In this document: positions 16,681-24,919 of the stretch, one piece after another
How the letters are laid out: the number at the start of each line of letters is the position of its first letter
Numbering within the stretch: position 1 is the first letter of the stretch
Assembly (NCBI GenBank): GCA_002483285.1
Contig: DLHP01000034.1
Location: 1-39,314 of the forward strand
Length of the DNA stretch: 39,314 nucleotides
Source of the DNA: Flavobacterium sp. UBA7665
Lineage (GTDB): Bacteria; Bacteroidota; Bacteroidia; Flavobacteriales; Flavobacteriaceae
Direction: 5' to 3'
The notes under the pieces: generated by a model
Seen by the model: only the letters and a program-made list of their open reading frames with translations
Databases searched by the model: none
Told to the model about the DNA's origin: nothing
Program-made: the position numbers and the translations under genes

Positions 16681-18090
16681 ATGGAAAACCACGAAAACGA
16701 ACATTTCAAACGCGAACTCGGATTATTAGACGGAACCATGCTGGTCGTGGGCTCTATGATTGGGTCGGGGATATTTATAGTCAGCTCAGACATGGTGCGC
16801 AACGTCGGCTCGGCGGGAATGCTCATCGCCATGTGGGTGCTTACCGGATTGATTACTGTGGTAGCTGCGGTAAGTTACGGCGAACTCAGCGCGATGTTCC
16901 CCAAAGCCGGCGGGCAATATGTTTATCTTAAAGAAGCGTACGGCAAATTGATTGCGTTTTTATACGGTTGGAGTTTCTTCGCGGTGATTCAAACCGGTAC
17001 GATTGCCGCGGTGGGCGTGGCATTTTCAAAGTTTGCGGCTTATTTGTACGAACCCGTTAGCGATGAGAATATTTTGTATGAAATGGGTAGTTTCAAACTC
17101 AATGCGGCGCAACTTGTTTCTATTGTTACCATTATATTCCTGACGTATCTCAACAGCCGTGGCGTGAAGAACAGCAAGACTTTGCAAACGGTTTTGACTA
17201 TCATCAAAATTGCCTCTTTATTGGGATTGATCATTTTTGGTTTTGTGCTGGGCGCGAAATCTGAGATCTGGGACGCCAACTGGACCAACGCCTGGGCCAA
17301 TCGCAATTTCGTCACCGAAACCGGCGAGTGGGTGACCATCGGCGGATCAACCATTATTGCCGGGATCGCTGCGGCCATGGTAGGTTCGGTGTTTTCAAGC
17401 GATGCTTGGAACGGCGTGACTTTTATCGCCGGCGAAATCAAGAATCCCAAACGAAATGTGGGATTGAGTTTGTTTTTGGGAACTTTGACCGTAAGTATCC
17501 TTTACGTACTCGCCAACCTGATGTACCTGGCCGTAGTGCCACTTGATGCGATTGCCACTGCCAAAGCCGACCGTGTCGCGGTAGTCGCCTCGCAATACAT
17601 TTTTGGAAATATCGGCACCTACATCATTGGCGTGATGATTATGATCTCGACTTTTGCCTGCAACAACGGGCTAATTATGGCCGGTGCACGCGTGTATTAT
17701 ACGATGGCCAACGACGGATTGTTCTTTAAAAAAGCCGGTCATCTCAATGCGGCCGGCGTACCCGAATGGGCGCTTTGGGCGCAATGCATCTGGGCTTCGG
17801 CTCTGTGTTTGACAGGAAAGTATGGCGATTTACTCGATTTTGTAGTCATCATCGTGTTGATTTTTTACATCCTGACCATTTATGGCATCTTCAAATTGCG
17901 TCAAACCATGCCGGACGCAGAAAGGCCCTACAAAGCTTTTGGTTATCCGGTGTTGCCAACGTTGTACATCGTGATGGCTTCGGCCTTGTCAATCGCGTTG
18001 CTGAAATACAAGACAAGCACTTGTGGTTGGGGTGTTTTGATCATGCTGGTTGGTATTCCGGTTTATTATATGACGAAACCTAAGGAATAA
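16681..18090 (+). CDS. APC-superfamily amino-acid permease
   Basis: A 469-residue transporter with about twelve membrane segments. The first helix carries GSMIGSGIFIVSSDM (residues 25-39), the unwound substrate-binding segment of the APC fold, and PKAGGQYVYLKEAYG (about 76-90) is the typical helix-3 start. FSSDAWNGVTFIAGEIKNPKRN is the conserved segment at helices 6-7 of the LAT/amino-acid transporter type. It probably exchanges or imports amino acids; the substrate is not predictable. It is a single gene with its own promoter and leader motif, followed directly by a dispersed palindromic element. Confidence 0.93.
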   Translation: MENHENEHFKRELGLLDGTMLVVGSMIGSGIFIVSSDMVRNVGSAGMLIAMWVLTGLITVVAAVSYGELSAMFPKAGGQYVYLKEAYGKLIAFLYGWSFFAVIQTGTIAAVGVAFSKFAAYLYEPVSDENILYEMGSFKLNAAQLVSIVTIIFLTYLNSRGVKNSKTLQTVLTIIKIASLLGLIIFGFVLGAKSEIWDANWTNAWANRNFVTETGEWVTIGGSTIIAGIAAAMVGSVFSSDAWNGVTFIAGEIKNPKRNVGLSLFLGTLTVSILYVLANLMYLAVVPLDAIATAKADRVAVVASQYIFGNIGTYIIGVMIMISTFACNNGLIMAGARVYYTMANDGLFFKKAGHLNAAGVPEWALWAQCIWASALCLTGKYGDLLDFVVIIVLIFYILTIYGIFKLRQTMPDAERPYKAFGYPVLPTLYIVMASALSIALLKYKTSTCGWGVLIMLVGIPVYYMTKPKE

Positions 18091-18111
18091 TTAGAGGTAT
18101 TATTGAAGTTG

Positions 18112-18195
18112 GATGCCTAGCCCTGATGGAAGTGATATCCTTTTGCGAGTTTACGAAGCAAAAGATAAAACGAACAGCAGGTTCCCGGCTTCTAT
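18112..18195 (-). repeat. Dispersed palindromic element, copy A
   Basis: Same family as 31103-31250 and 38883-38978, in the opposite orientation. Core arms are ATCCTTTTGC (18137-18146) and GCAAAAGAT (18158-18166); the flanks CCTAGCCC and CCCGGC correspond to the family's outer parts. One arm has an extra C, as in the other copies. Confidence 0.6.
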
Positions 18196-18203
18196 AAAAA
18201 TCA

Positions 18204-18273
18204 AACACAGATTTCACAAATTTTCACAGACTGGGTGCAATAGTAATCTGTGGTAATCTGTGCAATCTGTGTT
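18204..18273. repeat. ATCTGTG-type long palindromic intergenic repeat
   Basis: Arms of 27 bases (18204-18230 and 18247-18273) are inverted repeats with four mismatches, around a 16-base centre. Each arm contains spaced CACAGAT / ATCTGTG units. Repeats of this kind are scattered in many Bacteroidota genomes as far as I know. Confidence 0.75.
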
Positions 18274-18283
18274 AGATAAAAAT

Positions 18284-18312
18284 AAAAAAATCCGCTCCAA
18301 AAGGGCGGATTT
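18284..18312 (-). terminator. Terminator of the GAPDH gene
   Basis: Stem 18288-18295 with 18305-18312 plus two more G-C pairs past a bulge, with an A run at 18284-18290 that is the U tract of the minus transcript. Confidence 0.8.
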
Positions 18313-18359
18313 CTTCGTAACAGGAACGGGTAGTCTCTGACCCATTCTTGCTTTTTCTA

Positions 18360-19808
18360 TTAATAGTAAGTGTATCGTCTTACTTTTGAAATGTATTTTG
18401 CCAAGCGGATCACTTGGTGGCTATAGCCATATTCGTTATCATACCAGATGTAAAGCACGATGTTTTTTCCGTCGGTAGAAACAATCGTTGCGTTTGAATC
18501 GTAAATCGATGGCGCTGAGGTTCCGATGATGTCGGACGACACAAGCTCGTTGTTCAAGGAATATTTGATTTGCTCCACGAGTTCGCCTTCGAGCGCGTAT
18601 TTTTTCATGATCGCGTTGACCTCAGCAATCGAGGTTTCTTTGTTGACTTCGAGATTCAAAACCACAAGCGAACCGTTTGGAACCGGAACACGGATGGCGT
18701 TCGAGGTCAATTTCCCCGCAAGCGCCGGAATGGCTTTGGCAACGGCAGTTCCCGCACCGGTTTCGGTGATGACCATATTGAGTCCCGCAGCACGTCCGCG
18801 ACGGTATTTCTTGTGCATGTTGTCTACAAGGTTCTGGTCATTGGTATAGGCGTGGATGGTTTCGAGGTGTCCTTTGACAACGCCCAAAGTATCTTCGATC
18901 GCTTTCAAAATTGGGGTAATCGCGTTGGTGGTACACGAAGCGGCCGAGAAAATATTGACTTCATCGGGGTTGTGGTCGTTGTGGTTGACACCGTGAACGA
19001 TGTTCGGAACACCTTTTCCGGGTGCGGTGAGCAATACTTTGTCAACGCCTTTTGAAACCAAGTGGCGTGCGAGCGCTTCTTGGGTTGTGAAGGCACCGGT
19101 ATTGTCAATGACCAAAGCTTCCTGGATGTCGTATTTGGTGTAGTCGATTTCTTCAGGACCGTTGGCCGTAATGATGTGCACGGTGGTGCCATTGATGATC
19201 AGCGCCTGGTTTTCGGCATCGGCAACGACCGAACCTTGGAAATCACCGTGGATGGAATCGTAACGCAATAAGGACGCTCTTTTCTCGAGTGAAACCGCGT
19301 CGTTCTTATCACGCGTAACGATGGCACGGAGGCGCAACTGGGTTCCTTTTCCGGTTTTTGACATCAATTCGCGGGCAAGCAAACGCCCGATACGGCCAAA
19401 ACCGTAAAGTACCACGTCTTTGGGTTTGTTGTTTTTGAAGTCTTTGGCGTTGCGCAGTTTGTCTACTACAAAACCTTTGGCATCGTTGTAATTGTTGTCT
19501 TCGAGGTGAAATTCATAGGTGAGTTTACCGATGTCGAGTTTAGAAGGCGGTAAATCCATCGATAAAATCGCGCGTGCAATCTCGACCGAATCAAAAATAG
19601 AAATCGGCTTGCCCACGAATTCTCCTGCATATTCGTGAAGGTTGATGATTTCACTTACATTTTTGTCGATGAGTTGGTTGCGGAAAAGAACCATCTCAAT
19701 CGATTTGTCATACCATAAATCACTGATGATTTTGATAAATTCAACCCCGGCACGACGTCTGTCGGCCTGAAATGAGACTTCCTTTTCGTATAAAATTGTG
19801 TTGTTCAT
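18360..19808 (-). CDS. gap: Glyceraldehyde-3-phosphate dehydrogenase with N-terminal extension
   Basis: Oxidises glyceraldehyde 3-phosphate with NAD(P) and phosphate. The catalytic part runs from about residue 131: GFGRIG nucleotide loop at 136-141, catalytic Cys292 in ASCTTN, and His319 in ETIHAYTND. The product is 482 residues against about 335 for ordinary GAPDH; the first 130 residues form a helical extension that I cannot assign. Long GAPDHs of this type are found in Bacteroidota and some other bacteria. A cofactor preference cannot be read with certainty. It is a single gene with its own promoter and terminator. Confidence 0.94.
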   Translation of the reverse strand: MNNTILYEKEVSFQADRRRAGVEFIKIISDLWYDKSIEMVLFRNQLIDKNVSEIINLHEYAGEFVGKPISIFDSVEIARAILSMDLPPSKLDIGKLTYEFHLEDNNYNDAKGFVVDKLRNAKDFKNNKPKDVVLYGFGRIGRLLARELMSKTGKGTQLRLRAIVTRDKNDAVSLEKRASLLRYDSIHGDFQGSVVADAENQALIINGTTVHIITANGPEEIDYTKYDIQEALVIDNTGAFTTQEALARHLVSKGVDKVLLTAPGKGVPNIVHGVNHNDHNPDEVNIFSAASCTTNAITPILKAIEDTLGVVKGHLETIHAYTNDQNLVDNMHKKYRRGRAAGLNMVITETGAGTAVAKAIPALAGKLTSNAIRVPVPNGSLVVLNLEVNKETSIAEVNAIMKKYALEGELVEQIKYSLNNELVSSDIIGTSAPSIYDSNATIVSTDGKNIVLYIWYDNEYGYSHQVIRLAKYISKVRRYTYY

Positions 19809-19847
19809 TTGGAGGAAAGTTAGTTGTTGTTATTTTCAAATTCGACG

Positions 19848-19855
19848 CAAAAGTA
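19848..19855 (-). promoter_or_regulatory. -7 box (TACTTTTG) of the GAPDH gene
   Basis: An exact TAnnTTTG match on minus, 39 bases before the ATG at 19808. A GTTTTA at the expected -33 position is only a weak match. Confidence 0.5.
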
Positions 19856-19901
19856 TTGATTTCAATCGATTTCGTAAAACATTTTGATAAAGTTTTTTCA
19901 T

Positions 19902-19929
19902 AAAAAAAGCCATCGCAGTGGATGGCTTT
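19902..19929 (-). terminator. Terminator of the DegP-like gene
   Basis: A perfect 9-bp stem (19906-19914 with 19921-19929) with an A run at 19902-19908 (U tract on minus), 20 bases beyond the stop. Confidence 0.85.
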
Positions 19930-19948
19930 CAACTTGATGCATTGTTGT

Positions 19949-21346
19949 TTAGATGATAATCCTGACGCGCTGGCCGTTTTTGGTCAGCAGGTCGATGCTG
20001 ATGCTTTTATTTTCATCCTTTTGTCCGAGTACGCGGGAAACCGTTTCCACGTCGGTCGCCTTGACATTGTCGACGCTCAGGATGATACTGCCCTTAAGCT
20101 CATCGTAATACGGGCGTAAGTTTTCACTGGTGACTTCGCTGATGCGTACGCCCGCATTGATGCGGAATCGTTTTTTATCCGATGGATCAATGTTCTCCAA
20201 TTGCAAGCCTTTAAATTCGGTTACAATCGTATCATTTTTGCTCAACGAAACCGGAACAGTAAAGGTTTTCTCGCCGCGGATATAAGTCACCTGGACTTTG
20301 TCATTGGGACGTTTGGTGTTGATATAGCCCGACAACTCCGCATAAGACGAAATGGTTTGGTTGTCTAATTTAACAATGATGTCACCTTTGGTAAGGCCTG
20401 ATTTTTCGGCACCCGAACCTTTGGTCACTTTATTTACGTAGAATCCTTGCGTTTCTGCAACACCTAATTCTTTAGAGACCGAACTATTGAGTTCGCCGCC
20501 TTCCACACCTAAAATACCGCGTTGTACATTCCCGAATTCCATGATGTCCTGGATGATTTTGCGCGCGATGTTAGACGGAACCGCAAAAGAATAACCTACA
20601 TAGGATCCGGTCATAGACGAAATCATGGTGTTGATTCCAATCAGTTCGCCGTGGGTATTGACCAATGCACCACCGCTATTTCCGGGGTTTACCGCAGCAT
20701 CGGTCTGGATGAACGACTGGATGCCGTTGGTGTCGAGGTTTCTCGCCTTCGCCGAAACAATACCAGCAGTTACGGTCGAATTTAAATTGTAAGGATTTCC
20801 GACAGCCAAAACCCATTCGCCCACTTTGACATTGTCGGAGTCGGCAAAAACGGTGTAAGGCAATTTTTCGTTGGCGTCAATCTTGAGCAAGGCGATGTCC
20901 ATCTTAGAATCGGTACCCACGAGTTTGGCTTTGTATGTTTTTTTGTTGTTGAGTGTAATCTCTAAATCGGTCGCGTCTTGCACCACGTGGTTGTTCGTGA
21001 CTATGTAGCCGTCTTCTGAAATGATAACGCCAGACCCGGTTCCTACTTGTTCCTGTTGCTGGCCACCTTTATAGCCGTAGAAGAATTCCATCATCGGGTT
21101 CGAAACCGTACGATAAGAAACGTTCTTCACGTGAACGACCGAATGGACAGTTTTGTCGGCGGCATCGGTAAAGTCAACCGCTTCGGCGCCAAGGCCCACA
21201 TTTTTGGAATAATTTGCAGGTGCAAGGGTTACGATGTCTTTTTGTTTTGAAAAAAGTCCGTCATCGTCTATAAACAGCTTGTAAGCGCCAAGCGTTGTGG
21301 CACCACTTAACAATGACACTAAAAATAAACTCGAAAATTTTTTCAT
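19949..21346 (-). CDS. degP: DegP/HtrA-family periplasmic serine protease
   Basis: A 465-residue envelope quality-control protease. An N-terminal hydrophobic stretch (residues 5-22) is a signal peptide or anchor. The trypsin-like triad is His120 (TNNHVV), Asp150 (SKMDIALLKI) and Ser224 (NPGNSGGALV). A first PDZ domain spans about 275-365, and the last 90 residues form a second, shorter PDZ-like domain ending at RVRIII. It degrades or holds misfolded periplasmic proteins and fits well with the foldase operon, though the genes are 12 kb apart. It is monocistronic. Confidence 0.94.
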   Translation of the reverse strand: MKKFSSLFLVSLLSGATTLGAYKLFIDDDGLFSKQKDIVTLAPANYSKNVGLGAEAVDFTDAADKTVHSVVHVKNVSYRTVSNPMMEFFYGYKGGQQQEQVGTGSGVIISEDGYIVTNNHVVQDATDLEITLNNKKTYKAKLVGTDSKMDIALLKIDANEKLPYTVFADSDNVKVGEWVLAVGNPYNLNSTVTAGIVSAKARNLDTNGIQSFIQTDAAVNPGNSGGALVNTHGELIGINTMISSMTGSYVGYSFAVPSNIARKIIQDIMEFGNVQRGILGVEGGELNSSVSKELGVAETQGFYVNKVTKGSGAEKSGLTKGDIIVKLDNQTISSYAELSGYINTKRPNDKVQVTYIRGEKTFTVPVSLSKNDTIVTEFKGLQLENIDPSDKKRFRINAGVRISEVTSENLRPYYDELKGSIILSVDNVKATDVETVSRVLGQKDENKSISIDLLTKNGQRVRIII

Positions 21347-21391
21347 TTTTCTGTTTGGATTTGGTTAAACGTATTGTTTGTTTTTTAAAAT

Positions 21392-21399
21392 CAAACGTA
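21392..21399 (-). promoter_or_regulatory. Possible -7 box (TACGTTTG) of the DegP-like gene
   Basis: A TAnnTTTG match on minus, 45 bases upstream of the ATG. No -33 element is recognisable at the right spacing. Confidence 0.35.
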
Positions 21400-21544
21400 A
21401 AATTAAAAAAGTATTGTGCTCTAAAAAACGCTTTAACGTCCGTTTAACAGGGTTTTAGCAGAGATTTATCATTTCCGTCGCAGCGGATGACGGGCACATG
21501 AATTATCCGTTTTTAATTCTTAATTTTGTTTCCAATTCAGCACT

Positions 21545-22327
21545 ATGGAACTCACTTTTTACAAATACGAAGGCACCGGAAATGACTTTGTCATGGTAGA
21601 CAACCGCGCCCAGTTTTTCCCAAAAGACAACATTGCGCTCGTCAGGCATTTGTGCGACCGACGTTTCGGGATTGGCGGCGATGGACTAATCCTACTTGAA
21701 AACGATACTGAAACTGATTTTAGGATGGTGTATTACAATTCTGACGGCAACCCGAGCTCGATGTGCGGCAACGGCGGCAGGTGTCTTGTCGCTTTTGCAA
21801 AATCGCTCGGCGTTATTTCTGACCAAGCTTCCTTTATAGCGGTTGATGGTTTGCATCGCGCTACAATTGCTGCCGATGGGATTGTTTCACTAGAAATGTC
21901 AGAAGTCGATGAAGTCAAAATCTACCCCGAATATGTGTTTCTCGACACGGGTTCGCCACACCATGTACAAATGGAAGTGGATTTGTTCCACCTTGATGTG
22001 AAAGCAATCGGAAGTGCTATCCGCTACAGCGATTTGTACGGAAAGGTGGGAAGCAACATCAATTTTGTCAAGCAAATTTCTACCGATACCTTTGCCATCC
22101 GAACCTACGAAAGAGGCGTCGAAGATGAAACCTTATCCTGCGGAACCGGCGCAACTGCCGTAGCCATCGCCATGCACGCAACAGGAAAAACTTCGAACGA
22201 TCACCTTCATATCAATGTAGAAGGCGGGAAATTGCAGGTTTCTTTTGAAAAGCAAGAATCCAAATACACAAAAGTCATGCTGATCGGGCCTGCGACTTTT
22301 GTCTTTAAAGGAACAATTACATGCTAA
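21545..22327 (+). CDS. dapF: Diaminopimelate epimerase
   Basis: Interconverts LL- and meso-diaminopimelate for lysine and peptidoglycan synthesis. The two catalytic cysteines are present: Cys74 in SSMCGNGGRC and Cys199 in LSCGTGATA. The length of 260 residues is normal. Early signature YEGTGNDFVMVDN is at residues 8-20. Its stop overlaps the start of the acetyltransferase gene by 7 bases, so it is the first gene of a run that includes mltG and two more envelope genes. Confidence 0.97.
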   Translation: MELTFYKYEGTGNDFVMVDNRAQFFPKDNIALVRHLCDRRFGIGGDGLILLENDTETDFRMVYYNSDGNPSSMCGNGGRCLVAFAKSLGVISDQASFIAVDGLHRATIAADGIVSLEMSEVDEVKIYPEYVFLDTGSPHHVQMEVDLFHLDVKAIGSAIRYSDLYGKVGSNINFVKQISTDTFAIRTYERGVEDETLSCGTGATAVAIAMHATGKTSNDHLHINVEGGKLQVSFEKQESKYTKVMLIGPATFVFKGTITC

Positions 22328-22851
22328 CTTTAACGGGAAAAAACATCTACCTGCGCGCGCTTGAACCCGAAGACCTCGAGTTCGTATACGCCGTAGAAAA
22401 CGATGAAACCGTGTGGCATGTGAGCAATACTCAAACTCCATACAGCCGATTCCTGATCAAGCAATACCTCGAAAACGCCCAACAGGACATTTATGAAGCC
22501 AGGCAATTGCGACTCGCTATCTGTAAACACGGCGCTTTTAGGGCCATCGGATTGATTGACTTGTTCGAGTACGACCCGCGCAACCGCCGCGCCGGAGTGG
22601 GCATCCTTATTAAGGACGCGGCCGACCGAAGCCAGGGTTTTGGCGCAGAAGCACTTGAACTTCTCATCCAATATGCGTTCTCCCATCTGAGCCTGCACCA
22701 GCTTTTTGCAAATATTGCCACCGAGAATGAAGCCAGTTTGGCGCTTTTTGCTAATTTTGGATTCGAACAAATCGGAATCAAAAAACAATGGAATCTCGTC
22801 AAAGGACAATACAAAGACGAAGCGATTTTCCAACGCATCAACAACTCTTAA
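22321..22851 (+). CDS. GNAT acetyltransferase (RimJ/RimL-like)
   Basis: A 176-residue acetyl-CoA-dependent N-acetyltransferase. The fold features are visible: an N-terminal LTGKNIYLRALEPEDLEFVY, the acetyl-CoA loop around RSQGFGAEALELLIQYAF, and the C-terminal IATENEASLALFANFGFEQIG that marks the RimJ/RimL type. The substrate is unknown (protein N-terminus, amino acid or small amine). It overlaps dapF and precedes mltG by 10 bases. Confidence 0.88.
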   Translation: MLTLTGKNIYLRALEPEDLEFVYAVENDETVWHVSNTQTPYSRFLIKQYLENAQQDIYEARQLRLAICKHGAFRAIGLIDLFEYDPRNRRAGVGILIKDAADRSQGFGAEALELLIQYAFSHLSLHQLFANIATENEASLALFANFGFEQIGIKKQWNLVKGQYKDEAIFQRINNS

Positions 22852-22861
22852 ATTTCACACC

Positions 22862-23905
22862 TTGAACACCAAAAAAATTATAAGCATTGTCTCGGTAGTA
22901 ATCGTTACCGGGCTGATTATTTATGGCTATTTGTTGTACCGCGACATTTTTTCGGGCAACACCAAATTCACTGAAAAAGAAACCTATGTACTCATTCCGA
23001 CAGGTTCTGATTACGACCAGGTCAAACAAATCATGGCCAATTATGTAGAGGACATGAAGCGTTTTGAAACCGTCGCCCAAAAGAAGGCGTATCCTGAAAG
23101 GGTAGAAAAAGCCGGGCGGTTCCTCATCAAAAAAGGCATGAACAGCAACGAAATAGTCAATGCGCTGCGCCAAAATGTGCCCGTAGATTTGGCTTTCAAC
23201 AATCAGGAAAGAGTAGAAGATCTCGCCGGACGCATTGGCATGCAGATCGAGGCCGATAGTTTGAGTTTGCTCGAATCGTTCAAAGACAAAGCATTCCTTG
23301 AAGAAAATGGCTTTACCGAGGATAATGTGTTGTGTATGTTCATACCGAATTCGTACGAGTTTTTCTGGAATACCAAAGCAACCAAGTTCCGCGAACGCAT
23401 GGCCAAGGAATATCGTAAATTCTGGACCGACGATCGCTTGGCCAAAGCAAAGGCGCTGAACTTAACGCCGATAGAAGTGTCGATTCTCGCGTCGATTGTG
23501 CATAAAGAAACCGTTAAGAAAGACGAACGTCCAAAAGTAGCGGGTGTGTACCTGAACCGTTTGGCAAAAGGAATGAAACTCGAAGCCGACCCAACCGTTA
23601 TTTATGCGGTCAAACTAAAGTCGGGCGATTTTACACAAGTAATCAAACGGGTACTCAACAAAGACCTTGCAACCGATTCTCCTTATAATATGTACATGTA
23701 CGAGGGATTACCGCCGGGACCCATTGCGATGCCCGACATTACGGCCATTGATGCGGTTTTGAATCCTGAGAAACACAATTACATTTATTTTTGTGCGAGC
23801 GTGACCAATTTTGGTTACCACGAATTTGCCGTTACGGCCGCGCAACATGAAGTCAACCGACAAAAATATGTAGCTTGGATTAATGGGCAGGGTATTAAAC
23901 GATAA
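22862..23905 (+). CDS. mltG: Endolytic murein transglycosylase
   Basis: An inner-membrane enzyme that cuts nascent glycan strands and so sets their length. A single membrane helix (residues 6-26) precedes a LysM-like part and the YceG/MltG domain. The catalytic Glu is residue 216 in ILASIVHKETVKK, close to Glu218 of the E. coli enzyme; YLNRLAKGMKLEADPTVIYA follows as in the family. The frame is open into the upstream gene, but the membrane helix starts right after a TTG at 22862, which gives a normal N-terminus of 347 residues; I take that TTG as the start. Confidence 0.92.
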   Translation: MNTKKIISIVSVVIVTGLIIYGYLLYRDIFSGNTKFTEKETYVLIPTGSDYDQVKQIMANYVEDMKRFETVAQKKAYPERVEKAGRFLIKKGMNSNEIVNALRQNVPVDLAFNNQERVEDLAGRIGMQIEADSLSLLESFKDKAFLEENGFTEDNVLCMFIPNSYEFFWNTKATKFRERMAKEYRKFWTDDRLAKAKALNLTPIEVSILASIVHKETVKKDERPKVAGVYLNRLAKGMKLEADPTVIYAVKLKSGDFTQVIKRVLNKDLATDSPYNMYMYEGLPPGPIAMPDITAIDAVLNPEKHNYIYFCASVTNFGYHEFAVTAAQHEVNRQKYVAWINGQGIKR

Positions 23906-23909
23906 GATT

Positions 23910-24821
23910 TTGAACAAACACTTTCTATACTGGCTGGTTTTGCTGTTGCCCGCGATAGCTATCGCGCAGGGCGGACTTGATGGTTTCCTGAAACCTGCCG
24001 ATTCTTTGAATAAGGCCAGAAGAAACGGCGTAGTGATTGCCGAAGTGGCAGTTGCCGCCGGAACCTTGGTTGGATTGAACCAGCTTTGGTATGCCGATTA
24101 CCCCAAATCGGATTTTCATTTTAAAAATGACAATGCCGAATGGTTGCAGATGGACAAGGCGGGACATGTTTTCTCGGCGTACCATTTGGGAAGCGTCGGC
24201 AAAAATGCACTGCAGTGGAGTGGTGTAAGTAGGAGAAACCAACTCATTTATGGGTCGACAATAGGATTTGTTTTCTTATCGGCCGTTGAGGTTATGGATG
24301 GCTATTCGTCTAACTGGGGCGCTTCTGTTGGCGATGTCGCAGCGAATTTTTCAGGGACAGCTTTGTTTGTGGGGCAGGAATTGCTTTGGAAAGAACAACG
24401 AATTGTGCCTAAATTTTCGTTCCACACCACACCGTATGCTTCGGTACGTCCGAATGTGTTAGGCGAAACTTCGGCCGAACAATTACTTAAGGATTACAAC
24501 GGGCAAACGTATTGGTTGTCTGTAAACCTCCACTCATTTTTCAAGGAATCTAAAATTCCAAAATGGCTTAACCTCGCTGTAGGCTATGGTGCCGAAGGAA
24601 TGGTTACCGGAAATGACGAATTCATCAACACGGTTTTCCTGCCCGAGAAGGAAAGATACCGCCAATTTTACTTCAGCCTTGATGCCGATTTGACTAAAAT
24701 CGAGACCAAATCACATACTTTGAAGACGATTTTTTATCTTTTCAACACCATCAAGATTCCAGCTCCAACGATTGAAATCAGCTCTGGACAAGGATTCAAA
24801 TTCCGAGCCCTATACTTTTAG
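23910..24821 (+). CDS. DUF2279 (YfiM-like) putative outer-envelope protein
   Basis: About 303 residues. A signal peptide (MNKHFLYWLVLLLPAIAIAQ) is followed by the DUF2279 core: LWYADYPKSDFHFKNDN, WLQMDKAGHVFSAYHL and a VMDGYSSNWGASVGDVAANFSG segment. The family is of unknown function; members are thought to be outer-envelope proteins. Two starts are possible: ATG at 23883, which overlaps mltG, or TTG at 23910, which gives the clean signal peptide. I prefer the TTG. The C-terminal 120 residues have alternating strands that could be barrel-like. Confidence 0.8.
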   Translation: MNKHFLYWLVLLLPAIAIAQGGLDGFLKPADSLNKARRNGVVIAEVAVAAGTLVGLNQLWYADYPKSDFHFKNDNAEWLQMDKAGHVFSAYHLGSVGKNALQWSGVSRRNQLIYGSTIGFVFLSAVEVMDGYSSNWGASVGDVAANFSGTALFVGQELLWKEQRIVPKFSFHTTPYASVRPNVLGETSAEQLLKDYNGQTYWLSVNLHSFFKESKIPKWLNLAVGYGAEGMVTGNDEFINTVFLPEKERYRQFYFSLDADLTKIETKSHTLKTIFYLFNTIKIPAPTIEISSGQGFKFRALYF

Positions 24822-24864
24822 AAAAAATTAACTCGCTGATATTCAGATTTCTATTATTTAGCCC

Positions 24865-24872
24865 TATATTTG
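24865..24872 (+). promoter_or_regulatory. -7 box (TATATTTG) before the lysozyme-fold gene
   Basis: An exact TAnnTTTG match 48 bases before the ATG, in a 98-base gap. No matching -33 element. Confidence 0.4.
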
Positions 24873-24919
24873 CCCCGCAGAAATTTCTTGGGGTGACAGG
24901 CTGGGAAGAAATCTAATTT

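Noticed and set aside
22706..22861. An upstream extension of mltG inside the acetyltransferase gene.
   Set aside because: The normal MltG N-terminus with its membrane helix begins at the TTG at 22862.
24873..24914. Alternative hairpins before the lysozyme-fold gene (CCCC/GGGG against ATTTCTT/AAGAAAT), considered as an attenuator or riboswitch.
   Set aside because: The -7 box at 24865-24872 puts the expected transcription start near 24877-24879, so the CCCC arm would not be transcribed; the leader is also too short for a known riboswitch.
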